A stretch of DNA of 64,000 nt from Paraburkholderia metrosideri (lineage in GTDB: Bacteria; Pseudomonadota; Gammaproteobacteria; Burkholderiales; Burkholderiaceae). Positions 28,011-37,168 of the stretch are shown here, in pieces. The stretch lies in NCBI RefSeq assembly GCF_904848625.1, contig NZ_CAJHCP010000007.1:124001-188000 (forward strand), given 5' to 3'. The notes beneath the pieces were generated by a model. That model had not been told where the DNA came from. It worked only from the letters and a program-made list of their open reading frames with translations, and did no database searches. The translations under genes and the position numbers were made by a program. Positions within the stretch are counted from its first letter, which is position 1. Every line of letters starts with the position of its first letter.

Positions 28011-28071
28011 GGCAATCCCTGGATGGGCTTCTGAAAAAAGCGAGTATAGGTTGCACTGCATCATAAATATA

Positions 28072-28108
28072 ATGACTTACAATCATTCAAATTATTCCAA
28101 TTTGGAAT
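28072..28108. promoter_or_regulatory. Two LysR-type T-N11-A operators between lrgA and its regulator
   Basis: ATGACTTACAATCAT (28072-28086) and the perfect 15-base palindrome ATTCCAATTTGGAAT (28094-28108) each hold a T-N11-A motif; their centres are 22 bp apart, two helical turns. They sit in an AT-rich 114-bp divergent gap, the second ending 16 bases before the regulator ATG. This fits a recognition site and an activation/autorepression site. Confidence 0.65.
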
Positions 28109-28124
28109 TCCGGAGCCTGAGACC

Positions 28125-29054
28125 GTGGAACTACGAGCGTTGCGGTATTTCATTGAAGTGGTTCGTCAGCAGAGCTTCACTGCCGCCGCAGAGCAGATGT
28201 TCGTCACGCAGCCCACCATCAGCAAGATGGTGAAGTCGCTGGAAGACGAGATCGGCTCGCCGCTGCTGCTGCGCGACGGACGTCAGATGGTGCTGACCGA
28301 CGCCGGTCGCATCGTTTATCAGCGCGGCCAGGACGTGCTCGCGGCGCACGCGCAGTTGCAGGCCGAACTGAACGATCTCGACACACTGGGGCGCGGCGAA
28401 CTCACCATCGGTATTCCGCCGATGGGCGGAGCGCTGTTCACGCCGGCCATTGCGGCATTCCGTCAGCGGTATCCGAAAATCGAGCTGAAACTGTTCGAAC
28501 AGGGTTCGCGCGCAATCGAAACCGCGTTGATCAACGGCGAACTGGAGCTGGGCGGCGTCCTGCAACCGGTGGATCCGGAAAATATCGACGTGCTGCCCAT
28601 GACCCGCCAGCTTCTCTGGCTCGTCGCGCGCACCGGTTCGCGGTGGGACGCGCTGCACGAGGTGCCGCTCGCGCAACTCGCGAATGAACCGTTCGTGTTC
28701 TATGGCGAGAGTCTCGCGCTCAACGACGTGGTACTGAATGCGTGCCGCACGGCGGGGTTCGCGCCGACTATCGTGGGGCGCAGCGGGCATTGGGATTTCA
28801 TGGCGGCGCTGGTGCTGGCCGGCGTTGGCATTGCGCTGCTGCCCGCGCCCTATTGCCGGCGGCTCGATCCCGCGCAGTTCACCTGTTTGCCGGTCGTCGA
28901 GCCGGAAATTCCGTGGGAAATGGCGATTGGATGGCGCCGCAACGGTTATCTGTCACATGCGGCGCGCGCGTGGCTTCAGGTGGCCCGCGAGGCGTTGCCC
29001 GGTCAGTCCGGCGACGATTTCATGCTCGGGCCTGGGATCGGGATACTCGGATAG
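28125..29054 (+). CDS. LysR-type regulator of lrgAB (CidR-like)
   Basis: A 309-residue LysR regulator. The N-terminal winged helix includes FIEVVRQQSFTAAAEQMFVTQPTISKMV (residues about 9-36, in the usual order), followed by a linker helix and a periplasmic-binding-like effector domain (about 90-295) with GIPPMGGALF at its start. It is divergent from lrgAB, with two T-N11-A sites in the gap, the usual layout for a LysR activator of the neighbouring operon. The effector is unknown; CidR relatives respond to acetate or pyruvate metabolism. The protein starts MELRALRYF as normal. Confidence 0.9.
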   Translation: MELRALRYFIEVVRQQSFTAAAEQMFVTQPTISKMVKSLEDEIGSPLLLRDGRQMVLTDAGRIVYQRGQDVLAAHAQLQAELNDLDTLGRGELTIGIPPMGGALFTPAIAAFRQRYPKIELKLFEQGSRAIETALINGELELGGVLQPVDPENIDVLPMTRQLLWLVARTGSRWDALHEVPLAQLANEPFVFYGESLALNDVVLNACRTAGFAPTIVGRSGHWDFMAALVLAGVGIALLPAPYCRRLDPAQFTCLPVVEPEIPWEMAIGWRRNGYLSHAARAWLQVAREALPGQSGDDFMLGPGIGILG

Positions 29055-29181
29055 CGCTGAATACCGCCTGCGGAATAGCGAAATAGCTGAATAGTGGAAT
29101 AGCGGCATGCGGGCTGGCGTGAACGGGCCCGCATCTTCTATCCGCACAATCCACCTGAAAATCGCAGCACCTGAGTACGAT

Positions 29182-30849
29182 TCAGACCGCCGACGCGGCC
29201 CTCGCCCCCGTCGTCTCTCCGCTCGCGAACACCGTCCTCGACTCCGCGGCCCCTTCCCGCCGGCTCGCCGCAATCAGTTCCGCCGCGCGCTCGCCGATCA
29301 TCACCGTGGGCGCATTCGTATTGCCGCCGATCAACGTCGGCATCACCGACGCATCCACGATCCGCAGCCCCGTCACCCCCCGCACTCTCAATTGCGGATC
29401 GACGACCGAGCGCGCATCGCTGCCCATCCTGCACGTCGCCACCGGGTGATAAATCGTGTCCGCGTGTTCGGCGATGGTGCGGCGCAATTCCGCTTCCGAC
29501 TGCCCCGCATGCGTGTACAACTCGCGCCCGCCGTGCACTGCGAGCGACGGCGAATCGAGAATCCGTCGCGCCATCTTCGCGCCGTCCACCAGCAGATCGA
29601 GATCGCGCGGATCGCTGAAAAACCGTGGATCGATGAGCGGCTTCGTGCGCGCGTCGGCGCTGGCGAGCGTCACGCTGCCCCGGCTATGCGGCCTCAGCAC
29701 ACAGACATGCAGCGAATAGCCGTGCCCCCAATGCATATGACGGTTGTGATCGTCGACGATGGCCGCGCAAAAATGCAGTTGCAGATCGGGCCGCTCGAGC
29801 GTCGGACGGCTTTTCAGAAAGCCGCCCGCCTCGGCGACATTACTCGACAGCATGCCGCGCCCGTGGCGCATGAACGTGGCGAATTGCGGCAGCATCCGCG
29901 CAATGCCGCGCAGCGAAAAACCCGTCGGCTCGATCGACGAAACCCGCTTGTTGATCGTGAAATCGACGTGGTCGATCAGGTTCTGGCCGACCTCGGGCGC
30001 GTCATGCAACACCGCGATGCCGTGCGATTGCAGATGGGCGGCCGGCCCGATCCCGGAACACATCAACAGTTGTGGCGAATTGAATGCCCCGGCGGCCAGC
30101 ACCACTTCGGCACGCGCTTCGAGCGTTTCGGTCTTTCCGCCGCGCACGATGTCGACACCGCTCGCGCGTTTGCCATCAAAGGTCACGCGCAGCACGGTAG
30201 CGTCTGAGATCGTCTGCAGATTAGGACGCGCGCGATCGTAGATATAAGCGCGCGCCACGCTGCAGCGGCGTCCGTCGCGCTGCGTCACCTGGTAAAAGCC
30301 GACGCCTTCCTGATCCGCGCCGTTGAAATCGTCATTCGGTTGGTAGCCGGCTTCGAGCGCCGCTTTGACGAAACGCTTCGAAAACGGGTTCTGATAACGC
30401 AGGTCGGACACCGTCAACGGGCCCGCGTCGCCGTGCCACGCATCGGCGCCACGTTGGTTGCCTTCGGCGCGGCGAAAGTACGGTAGCACTTCCGCCCACG
30501 ACCACCCATCGCAGCCGAGTCGCGCCCACTCGTCGTAATCAAGCGGATGGCCGCGCGTGTAGATCATCGCGTTGATCGCACTCGATCCGCCGAAGCCGCG
30601 TCCACGTGGCTGATAGCCTTGTCGTCCGTCGAGCCCCGGTTGCGGAGTCGTCAGATAGCCGTAATTGGTTTTGAGCTTTTGCGGCACCACGACCGCCACG
30701 CCGACCGGCATGTTGATGAACAGATTGCGATTCGTGTGCGGGCCGGCTTCGATCAGGGCAATCGTCGCATCGGGACAGCTATCCGCAAGACGGCTCGCCA
30801 GCGAGCAACCGCCCGAGCCTGCACCGACGATGATGTAGTCGTATTGCAT
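29182..30849 (-). CDS. GMC family FAD-dependent alcohol/choline dehydrogenase-like protein
   Basis: A 555-residue GMC oxidoreductase. The FAD loop is GAGSGG (residues 9-14 in YDYIIVGAGSGG), the GMC signatures GRGFGGSSAINAMIYTRG and GAFNSPQLLMCSGIGP are present, and the C-terminus has YHPVATCRMG with the catalytic His and GGNTNAPTVMIGE with the partner Asn. GGAGG stands 5 bases before the ATG at 30849. The next genes, on the other strand, are an acyl-CoA dehydrogenase and an aldehyde dehydrogenase, so oxidation of a medium-chain or aromatic alcohol toward an acid is plausible but inferred. Confidence 0.92.
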   Translation of the reverse strand: MQYDYIIVGAGSGGCSLASRLADSCPDATIALIEAGPHTNRNLFINMPVGVAVVVPQKLKTNYGYLTTPQPGLDGRQGYQPRGRGFGGSSAINAMIYTRGHPLDYDEWARLGCDGWSWAEVLPYFRRAEGNQRGADAWHGDAGPLTVSDLRYQNPFSKRFVKAALEAGYQPNDDFNGADQEGVGFYQVTQRDGRRCSVARAYIYDRARPNLQTISDATVLRVTFDGKRASGVDIVRGGKTETLEARAEVVLAAGAFNSPQLLMCSGIGPAAHLQSHGIAVLHDAPEVGQNLIDHVDFTINKRVSSIEPTGFSLRGIARMLPQFATFMRHGRGMLSSNVAEAGGFLKSRPTLERPDLQLHFCAAIVDDHNRHMHWGHGYSLHVCVLRPHSRGSVTLASADARTKPLIDPRFFSDPRDLDLLVDGAKMARRILDSPSLAVHGGRELYTHAGQSEAELRRTIAEHADTIYHPVATCRMGSDARSVVDPQLRVRGVTGLRIVDASVMPTLIGGNTNAPTVMIGERAAELIAASRREGAAESRTVFASGETTGARAASAV

Positions 30850-31181
30850 CCGCGCCTCCTTGTGGGCCGCGTTGCTCGCGAGCCCTGTCTCGTGCACACT
30901 TGTCTACGTGTGTTTCAACGGCATTGTAGGGAGCGTTCGGGGGCCACGGCGGGTTCGCGTCAGAGCGATTCCTCTAAACGCAAGCCCCCTCGCGACCCTA
31001 TGATGAAAGACGCGCTGACGGCCACCAGACGGCCTCGCGCGACATTCAAACAGGGCTCGGCACGGGCGTCCTCACAGTGTGCGGCATCGCACGCCGCAAT
31101 GAAACAGCGCCCCGCTGGCGCACGCCAGCACACCGTCGCCCAGCGCAGCAACGGCGACCCCGCGGTGAACGGAGACAGCAG
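30850..31181. other. Divergent intergenic region between GMC oxidoreductase and acyl-CoA dehydrogenase
   Basis: No convincing gene is seen in these 332 bp. An inverted repeat CACAC-N8-GTGTG at 30895-30912 lies 46 bp upstream of the GMC start and could be an operator. GGAGA at 31171-31175 serves the acyl-CoA dehydrogenase. The stretch 31001-31180 is open in more than one frame, but with the composition of chance ORFs. Confidence 0.5.
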
Positions 31182-32873
31182 ATGGAACGGCATGGCATCG
31201 GCCCCACGCACGACGTGACAAATCAGGCTCCGCCGCTCGCGGACTACAACCTGTTTTCGTGCGACACCGCTTTGTCCGACGCACTCGAACGCGACGGCGC
31301 CGGCTGGCATCGCGAGACATTGCGCCGGCATGGCGCAGCGCTCAGCACGCCGGACACGCTCGCGCTGGCCGACCTGGCTAATCGTCACTCACCCGAATTG
31401 TTCACACATAGCCCGCGCGGCGAGCGCATCGACGCGCTGGAGTTTCATCCCGCGTGGCATGAACTGCTTTCGCTGCAGCGCCGCGAAGGTCTGCACGCAT
31501 TGCCTTTTTCCGATCCGCAGCCTGGCGCGATGGTCGCGCGCTGCGCGAGCTATTTCCTGCATGCGCAACTCGAATCCGGCTCGCTGTGCCCGCTGACCAT
31601 GACGTTTGCGAGTATTCCTGTGCTGCAACGCGAACCTGCGCTGTTCGACCTGCTGCGCGACAAACTTTATGCACGCGAGCACGATGCACGCGACGTACCG
31701 CTCACGCAAAAGACCTCCGTGATGATCGGCATGGGCATGACCGAAAAACAGGGCGGCTCGGATGTCCGCAGCAATCAGACCCACGCGTACGCATTGGCAG
31801 GCGGCGGCCGTGGCGCCGAATACCGGCTCATCGGACACAAGTGGTTTTTTTCCGCGCCGCAATGCGATGCGCACCTCGTGCTGGCACGCACCGACGATCA
31901 AGAAGGCCTTTCATGTTTCTTCGTGCCGCGTTTCGCGCCAGACGGCCGCAAAAACGCAGTGCAGGTTCAGCGTCTGAAAGACAAGCTCGGCAATCGCTCG
32001 AACGCGAGCGGCGAAGTCGAATTCCTCGACGCGTTCGGTGTGATGATCGGCGACGAAGGACGCGGCGTGCCGACCATCATCGAAATGGCGAATTACACGC
32101 GGCTCGATTGCGTGATCGGCAGCACGGGGCTGATGCGCGCCGCGCTCGTGCAGGCGATTCACCATGCGCGTCATCGCAGCGCGTTCGGCCGTCCGCTCGT
32201 CGATCAACCGTTGATGCGCAACGTTCTTGCCGATCTGGCGCTGGAATCCGAGGCTGCGACGGCGCTGTTCATGCGTGTGGCACGCGCCTTCGAAGCGTCC
32301 GCCGACGCAGCTTCGTCAAACACGTCTCCGGTCGAGCGCGCGTGGCGGCGCATCGTCACACCGGCTTCGAAATACTGGGTTTGCAAACGCGCGCTGGAAT
32401 TCACCGGCGAAGCGATGGAAGTCTGGGGCGGCAATGGTTATGTCGAAACCGGTCCGATGGCGCGCTTTTATCGCGAAGCGCCGGTGAATTCGATCTGGGA
32501 AGGTTCGGGGAACGTGATGTGCCTCGACGTGCTGCGTGCGATCGAACGCGAGCCGGAAGCTGCGCAGGCGCTGTTCGCCGCCTGGCACGCAGACGCGCAC
32601 ACGCATCCGGCGTTGAGCGCCGCCCTCGGCAAACTGGTCGCGACGCTCAACGGACCCGCCGACGCCCGTGAAAGCTCGGCGCGGCGAATCGCGCAGCAGA
32701 TCGTGTTGATCGCTCAAGGCACGCTGCTCGCGAAACATGCGCCGGGCGAAGTCGCCGACGCGTTCATGGCAACACGTCTCGCCGACGGTTGCGGCGAAAG
32801 CGGTCGCGTGTACGGCACCTTACCGGCGACCTTCGATCATGCCGCGATCATCGAGCGGGCTTTTCCAGCGTGA
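31182..32873 (+). CDS. AidB-like acyl-CoA dehydrogenase
   Basis: A 563-residue flavoprotein, longer than ordinary acyl-CoA dehydrogenases and of AidB type. MGMTEKQGGSDVRSNQT is the family FAD/substrate motif, HKWFFSAPQCDAHLVLART follows, and the C-terminal part has CKRALEFTGEAMEVWGGNGYVETGPMARFYREAPVNSIWEGSGNV in the expected order (cut here by function). The catalytic Glu is probably in the EAPVNSIWEG segment. AidB itself protects against alkylation damage, whereas relatives in catabolic clusters oxidise acyl-CoA; this context favours catabolism. GGAGA lies 6 bases before the ATG. Confidence 0.86.
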   Translation: MERHGIGPTHDVTNQAPPLADYNLFSCDTALSDALERDGAGWHRETLRRHGAALSTPDTLALADLANRHSPELFTHSPRGERIDALEFHPAWHELLSLQRREGLHALPFSDPQPGAMVARCASYFLHAQLESGSLCPLTMTFASIPVLQREPALFDLLRDKLYAREHDARDVPLTQKTSVMIGMGMTEKQGGSDVRSNQTHAYALAGGGRGAEYRLIGHKWFFSAPQCDAHLVLARTDDQEGLSCFFVPRFAPDGRKNAVQVQRLKDKLGNRSNASGEVEFLDAFGVMIGDEGRGVPTIIEMANYTRLDCVIGSTGLMRAALVQAIHHARHRSAFGRPLVDQPLMRNVLADLALESEAATALFMRVARAFEASADAASSNTSPVERAWRRIVTPASKYWVCKRALEFTGEAMEVWGGNGYVETGPMARFYREAPVNSIWEGSGNVMCLDVLRAIEREPEAAQALFAAWHADAHTHPALSAALGKLVATLNGPADARESSARRIAQQIVLIAQGTLLAKHAPGEVADAFMATRLADGCGESGRVYGTLPATFDHAAIIERAFPA

Positions 32874-32970
32874 GCATTTCGTGGAGCCCGCGAGGCATCT
32901 CCACACAGAAATTACCCATCAGATAAGCGCGCTCGAACGCGCATCGTCATCCATCAGGGAGTGGACCGCC

Positions 32971-34389
32971 ATGAAGAACGATCTGCCAGAGGTCGCCGCG
33001 CTCGAAGCGCTGCTGCGCGACCAGCGCCACGCGTATTTACGCGCGCCGTATCCGTCATGGGACACGCGTGCGGCGCACCTCAAAGCGCTGCGCAAAGTCA
33101 TGCTCGACCATCGCGACGCACTCGCCGACGCGATGCACGCCGATTTCGGCAATCGCTCGAAACAGGAAGTGCTGCTGGCCGAATTCCTGCTGGTGAAAGA
33201 GGAGATCGACGCCGCGCTCAGACACGGCAAGCGCTGGATGAAAGCGCAGCGCCGCAGCACCAACAAGTGGCTGCTCCCCGCACGCGCGAAGGTCGTGCCG
33301 CAGCCGCTCGGCGTAGTCGGCATTATCGTGCCGTGGAATTATCCGGTGCTGCTTGCGGTCGGTCCGCTGATCAGCGCGTTGACCGCCGGCAATCGCGCGA
33401 TCATCAAAATGTCCGAACTGACGCCGCGTACCTCGGCGTTGTTCGAGCAACTGATCGCGCAGACTTTTTCACCCGATCACGTCGCGGTCGTCAACGGCGA
33501 CGCGACGCTCGCCGCCGCGTTCAGCGCGCAACCGTTCGATCATCTGCTGTTCACCGGCTCGACCAAGGTCGGTCATGAAGTGATGCGCGCCGCCGCCGAA
33601 CATCTGACGCCGGTCACGCTCGAACTGGGCGGTAAATCACCGGCCATCATCGGCGCACATGCGCGTTTCGACAACGCAGTGGATAACCTCGTCGCCGGCA
33701 AGACGCTCAACGCGGGCCAGACCTGCATCGCGCCGGACTATGTGCTGGTGCCGCGCGGCAAGGAACAGGCGTTCATCGAACGGGCGCGCGCGCGCATGGC
33801 GACGATGTATCCCGGCTTCGAACAGAATCCCGATTACACGTCGATCATTTCAGCGCGGCATTTTGAACGGCTGGAGCGTCTCGCCGACGAAGCACTCGCC
33901 GCCGGCGCGCAATTGCACGCGCTGACCGGCACTGCACCGGACCCGACAAGCCGCCGCTTTCCGCTGATCGTCGTCACGAATGCGCCGGACGACTGCGCGC
34001 TGATGCAGGAGGAAATCTTCGGGCCGCTGCTGCCGCTCGTCCCGTACGACACGCTCGATGACGCAATCGCGTGGATCAACGCCCGGCCCCGCCCGCTCGC
34101 GCTGTATCTGTTCGCTGACGACAGCGGCACGATCGACCGCGTCACGCACGAAACCATTGCCGGTGGCATGGCGATCAACGAGACGCTGATGCATCTGGCC
34201 TGCGAAAGCCTGCCGTTCGGCGGCGTTGGCGCAAGCGGCATGGGCGCGTATCACGGTTACGAAGGCTTCGCGACTTTCTCGAAGATGAAGCCGGTTCTGA
34301 CGCAGGCACGTCTGAATGCGCGCGGCTGGATTTCGCCGCCATACGGCAAGCGGGTCAACGCGCTGCTGAAGTTGATGATGCGGTTCTGA
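32971..34389 (+). CDS. Coniferyl-aldehyde-dehydrogenase-type aldehyde dehydrogenase
   Basis: A 472-residue NAD(P)-dependent aldehyde dehydrogenase of the CalB/ALDH3-like group. The cofactor segment GVVGIIVPWNYPV precedes LELGGKSP with the general base Glu218, and NAGQTCIAPDYVL with the nucleophile Cys252. The C-terminal hydrophobic/basic tail resembles other membrane-associated ALDH3 forms. The ATG at 32971 starts at the natural N-terminus; upstream sequence in frame is the end of the acyl-CoA dehydrogenase gene. It may oxidise the aldehyde made by the nearby GMC enzyme. Confidence 0.9.
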   Translation: MKNDLPEVAALEALLRDQRHAYLRAPYPSWDTRAAHLKALRKVMLDHRDALADAMHADFGNRSKQEVLLAEFLLVKEEIDAALRHGKRWMKAQRRSTNKWLLPARAKVVPQPLGVVGIIVPWNYPVLLAVGPLISALTAGNRAIIKMSELTPRTSALFEQLIAQTFSPDHVAVVNGDATLAAAFSAQPFDHLLFTGSTKVGHEVMRAAAEHLTPVTLELGGKSPAIIGAHARFDNAVDNLVAGKTLNAGQTCIAPDYVLVPRGKEQAFIERARARMATMYPGFEQNPDYTSIISARHFERLERLADEALAAGAQLHALTGTAPDPTSRRFPLIVVTNAPDDCALMQEEIFGPLLPLVPYDTLDDAIAWINARPRPLALYLFADDSGTIDRVTHETIAGGMAINETLMHLACESLPFGGVGASGMGAYHGYEGFATFSKMKPVLTQARLNARGWISPPYGKRVNALLKLMMRF

Positions 34390-34428
34390 CGCGCTTTGGC
34401 GCGAGCATCTGACCAGGTGCTCGCGGCT

Positions 34429-34788
34429 TCAACGTGCGGCTGGGCCGCCTTCGACGTCCGTCGCAACCACGTCGGTCACGTCCTGTTCGTTGTCGCTCGC
34501 GCTATGGGCGGACTCGAGATCCGCGCCGCTTTCCAGCCGATGCAGCCACGCCAGCAATTCCGCCACCGCCTGGTAAAGTTGCGGCGGAATGCGTGCGTCG
34601 AGATCGACCTGCATCAGCAGGGACACCATTTCGGGCGCCTCGTGCACATACAGACCCGCTTCCTTGGCCCGCTGCACGATCATGTCGGCGACCAGTCCGT
34701 AGCCTTTGGCGACCACGCGCGGCGTGGCATCGCCGCCTTGGGAGTCGTACACGAGCGCGGCCGCGCTGCGGCGATTTTTCCGGCTCAT
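34429..34788 (-). CDS. flhX: FlhX: FlhB C-terminal-domain homologue (type III export switch-like)
   Basis: A 119-residue soluble protein equivalent to the FlhB cytoplasmic domain after the autocleavage site. TPRVVAKGYGLVADMIVQRA and IPPQLYQAVAELLAWLHR (about residues 22-86) align with FlhB-CC, but the transmembrane domain and the NPTH cleavage motif are absent. In Salmonella, a comparable fragment (FhlB/FlhX) can partly replace FlhB-CC in the export gate. It overlaps the end of a FliK-like gene (TGATG), which in the classical system is the partner of FlhB for the hook-to-filament switch. The C-terminal 30 residues are acidic and not conserved-looking. Confidence 0.8.
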   Translation of the reverse strand: MSRKNRRSAAALVYDSQGGDATPRVVAKGYGLVADMIVQRAKEAGLYVHEAPEMVSLLMQVDLDARIPPQLYQAVAELLAWLHRLESGADLESAHSASDNEQDVTDVVATDVEGGPAAR

Positions 34789-36224
34789 CAGATGTCCCAG
34801 TCGAAATCGTTACGCCGCGCGGCATCCGCGTGATGACCGTCAGCGGCCGCTGAAGCACCCGCCGAGGCCGCAGCCGAACCCGCAACCGACGCGGTCGACG
34901 CCCCCGCCGCCGCGGCGGCCGCCGAAGCCGACCGCGCATACGCCGAAGCGGCCGCCTGCGCGCCAGCCGCACTCGTTGCGCTGGTCCCGCTGCCCGGCAC
35001 GCCGCCGCCAGTCTCGCGAATCAACAGGCCGCTCAGCTCGATACCCGCCGCCGCCAGCCGCTGACGAAAACTCTCGCCCTGCGTGGCGAGCCGTCCCGCC
35101 CCGCCGGGACTCGCCAGCATGCGCGCGACCAGCCGCGAGCCGGTCAGCGTCAATTCGGCGTCGACCGTGCCAAGCGTCGGCAACGACAACGTCAGACGCG
35201 TGCGCCACGGCTGATCATCCTCGCTCGCCGTGCCGCCGCCGCTGCGGTCCCACTCGTCGCCGTCCTGCTCGATGGTCCAGTCGAGTCGCGCGCCCGGCCA
35301 CGCTTCACCGGTCCAGCGAAACTGCCCGGTGGCGAGCAGATCGAGTTGCTGGCGTACCAGCGACACCGTGGCCGGATGCACGGCCGCCGCCTGTTGCGAG
35401 TTCGGCGCCGAACCCGCGTCGGCGGTCGGCGCGGTCGCGCTGTGCAGGCTCGCGTGCGCGGGCTGATTGTTCAGGTCGGATACCGAATCGGCCAACACCT
35501 CGCCCGCCGCGAAGCGCGCGGCCTGCGCGGTCAGGATCGACTGGTTGGAACGGGAGGCCGTGCTGGCATTCGCATTCGTCGGGCTACCCGGCGAGCCGTT
35601 GGGTGTTGCACCCGTGCCCTGCCGAGGGGACGCATTCGGAGCGGACGCGTCGTCGTCGCTGGCCCAGTCGAGCGGCAATTGCGCGGCCTCGGCGACCAGC
35701 TTGTTCTGCGCCTCGTCGGCGAGACTGTCGGGCGAGCGCTGGCCACCCAGCCACTGCGCGAGATGCGATTCGTAAAAGAGGCCGCTGCCGCTGACGGTTT
35801 GTTCGAGCGCCGCCGCAAGCGCCGCGACCGGTAGTTGAGCCGCCGCGACATTGGCGGTCGCGGTCGTACCCGCCGCAGGGTCGGACGCAGCCGCGGCGGT
35901 CGCCGGCGTGTCGAACAGCGGCAGCCCCTCGACTTCCATATCGAGCGCGGGCGCAGCCGGCCAGATCGGCGTCTGGCCGAGCACGGCAAGCGTGACCTCG
36001 CCGCCCGAGCGGGCAATCGCGTCGAGCGTCAGCGCGACCGCAGACAGCGCGGTTTGCGCGGACGGCGGTGGTGCGGGCGTGGCAGCAGGGGGGGTGGCAG
36101 TCGGCGCGTTACCGACACCGGTCGCGCCGGTCTGCGAGGTGGCCGCACTGCCCGGCTGGATGCCGAGCAGACTGTCGACCCGGCTGGTCAATGCCGAAGC
36201 GAGCGCCGCGTCGATTCCGTTCAT
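34788..36224 (-). CDS. Second FliK-like hook-length control protein
   Basis: A 478-residue Ala/Ser/Thr/Pro-rich protein with a low-complexity N-terminal half and a C-terminal Flg_hook-like domain (about residues 300-400), visible in QPWRTRLTLSLPTLGTVDAEL and SRLVARMLASPGG. The last 70 residues are again Ala/Ser-rich. It differs from the second FliK of this window (43,786-45,303) but has the same plan. It overlaps flhX, suggesting that the pair works together on export specificity. It is placed after fliS-fliT in a minus-strand operon. Confidence 0.75.
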   Translation of the reverse strand: MNGIDAALASALTSRVDSLLGIQPGSAATSQTGATGVGNAPTATPPAATPAPPPSAQTALSAVALTLDAIARSGGEVTLAVLGQTPIWPAAPALDMEVEGLPLFDTPATAAAASDPAAGTTATANVAAAQLPVAALAAALEQTVSGSGLFYESHLAQWLGGQRSPDSLADEAQNKLVAEAAQLPLDWASDDDASAPNASPRQGTGATPNGSPGSPTNANASTASRSNQSILTAQAARFAAGEVLADSVSDLNNQPAHASLHSATAPTADAGSAPNSQQAAAVHPATVSLVRQQLDLLATGQFRWTGEAWPGARLDWTIEQDGDEWDRSGGGTASEDDQPWRTRLTLSLPTLGTVDAELTLTGSRLVARMLASPGGAGRLATQGESFRQRLAAAGIELSGLLIRETGGGVPGSGTSATSAAGAQAAASAYARSASAAAAAAGASTASVAGSAAASAGASAAADGHHADAARRNDFDWDI

Positions 36225-36320
36225 GCCGATTCCTTGATCACATTGGCGGCTGCACGCTCAACCAAAACACGTCGGACGGAGCGCGCCAGATGCGTCGTAC
36301 GCGGGTGCGGCCGGGGTGCC

Positions 36321-36647
36321 CTAGCGCAATCCGTACAGTTCCTTGAGCACGCGGGTGGGCCGCCCGGCGAACAGTGCCGACAGATTGGCCATGCGCGGAT
36401 TCGCCAGATCGCGGATCGCAGCGTCGTCGGCGAGGATCTGCCGGATCAGCGCGTATTTGCGCAGCCGCTCGGCTTCGTCGAGCCTCACGCCGGAGTCGGC
36501 CTCTTTCAACGCCTCCACCTGATGCCGGTATTGCTCCTGCAAGTCGACCAGGTCGCTCCACAGGGCTCGCCGGGCTGCCATCAGCATGCGGCAGGAAATC
36601 GCTGCAACCGCCTCGTAGCGGGCGAAATATTCTGCGTTCGATGTCAT
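36321..36647 (-). CDS. fliT: Flagellar protein FliT
   Basis: A 108-residue helical protein of FliT size. It starts MTSNAEYFARYEAVAAISCR and has heptad-like helices throughout. FliT is the chaperone of the filament cap FliD and in enterics also binds FlhDC. The ATG overlaps the fliS stop by four bases, the usual fliS-fliT arrangement. The 96 bp downstream before the FliK-like gene hold nothing evident. Sequence identity to known FliT proteins is usually low, so the call depends on size, helicity and position. Confidence 0.82.
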   Translation of the reverse strand: MTSNAEYFARYEAVAAISCRMLMAARRALWSDLVDLQEQYRHQVEALKEADSGVRLDEAERLRKYALIRQILADDAAIRDLANPRMANLSALFAGRPTRVLKELYGLR

Positions 36648-37078
36648 CTCATGCTTTCCGCGGCCGGCTGGGCTGCCATCCGCGCGATCTCCGGGGCAAT
36701 CCCGATCCATGCCTCTTCGAGCGTTGCCAGCAGGCCGTCGACTTCGACCAGCATCGCCTCGCTCTGTTTTATGTTGGCTTCGAGCAGCCGCCGCGCCATG
36801 TAGCTATACAGCGCGTTCAACCGCCCTGCAATCTCGCCGCCCACCTCAAGGTTCAGCGACGACTGCAGCCCGCTTTCAATGATGCGAATCGCCTTGCTGA
36901 TCGCCTTGCCGCGATCAGGCACCTGGCCTTGCTGGAGATGCATGCGGGCCTGCGCGATTGCCTGCCTTGCGCCCTGATACAGCAACACGATCAGACGATG
37001 CGGACTTGCGCCCATCACACCCGTCTCGACGCCCACGCGTGCATACGCATTGGCTCCAGCGTGTCCTTGGGAAAACAT
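36644..37078 (-). CDS. fliS: Flagellin export chaperone FliS
   Basis: A 144-residue four-helix protein. NAYARVGVETGVMGASPHRLIVLLYQGA is the FliS N-terminal pattern (in overlapping pieces), and NLEVGGEIAGRLNALYSYM is the conserved loop-helix. It binds the flagellin C-terminus and prevents polymerisation in the cytoplasm. GAGGAGG stands before the ATG at 37078, chosen over earlier in-frame codons. A sigma-28-like promoter lies 91 bp upstream, consistent with late-class expression with the filament. Confidence 0.95.
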   Translation of the reverse strand: MFSQGHAGANAYARVGVETGVMGASPHRLIVLLYQGARQAIAQARMHLQQGQVPDRGKAISKAIRIIESGLQSSLNLEVGGEIAGRLNALYSYMARRLLEANIKQSEAMLVEVDGLLATLEEAWIGIAPEIARMAAQPAAESMR

Positions 37079-37168
37079 CAGCGCTCCTCCTCTCATACAG
37101 ACTGCGGTTTGATCGTGGCGAGCCGTTTCCAAACGTCAGGCGACGTCTGCAGCAGGCTTGTATCCGGG

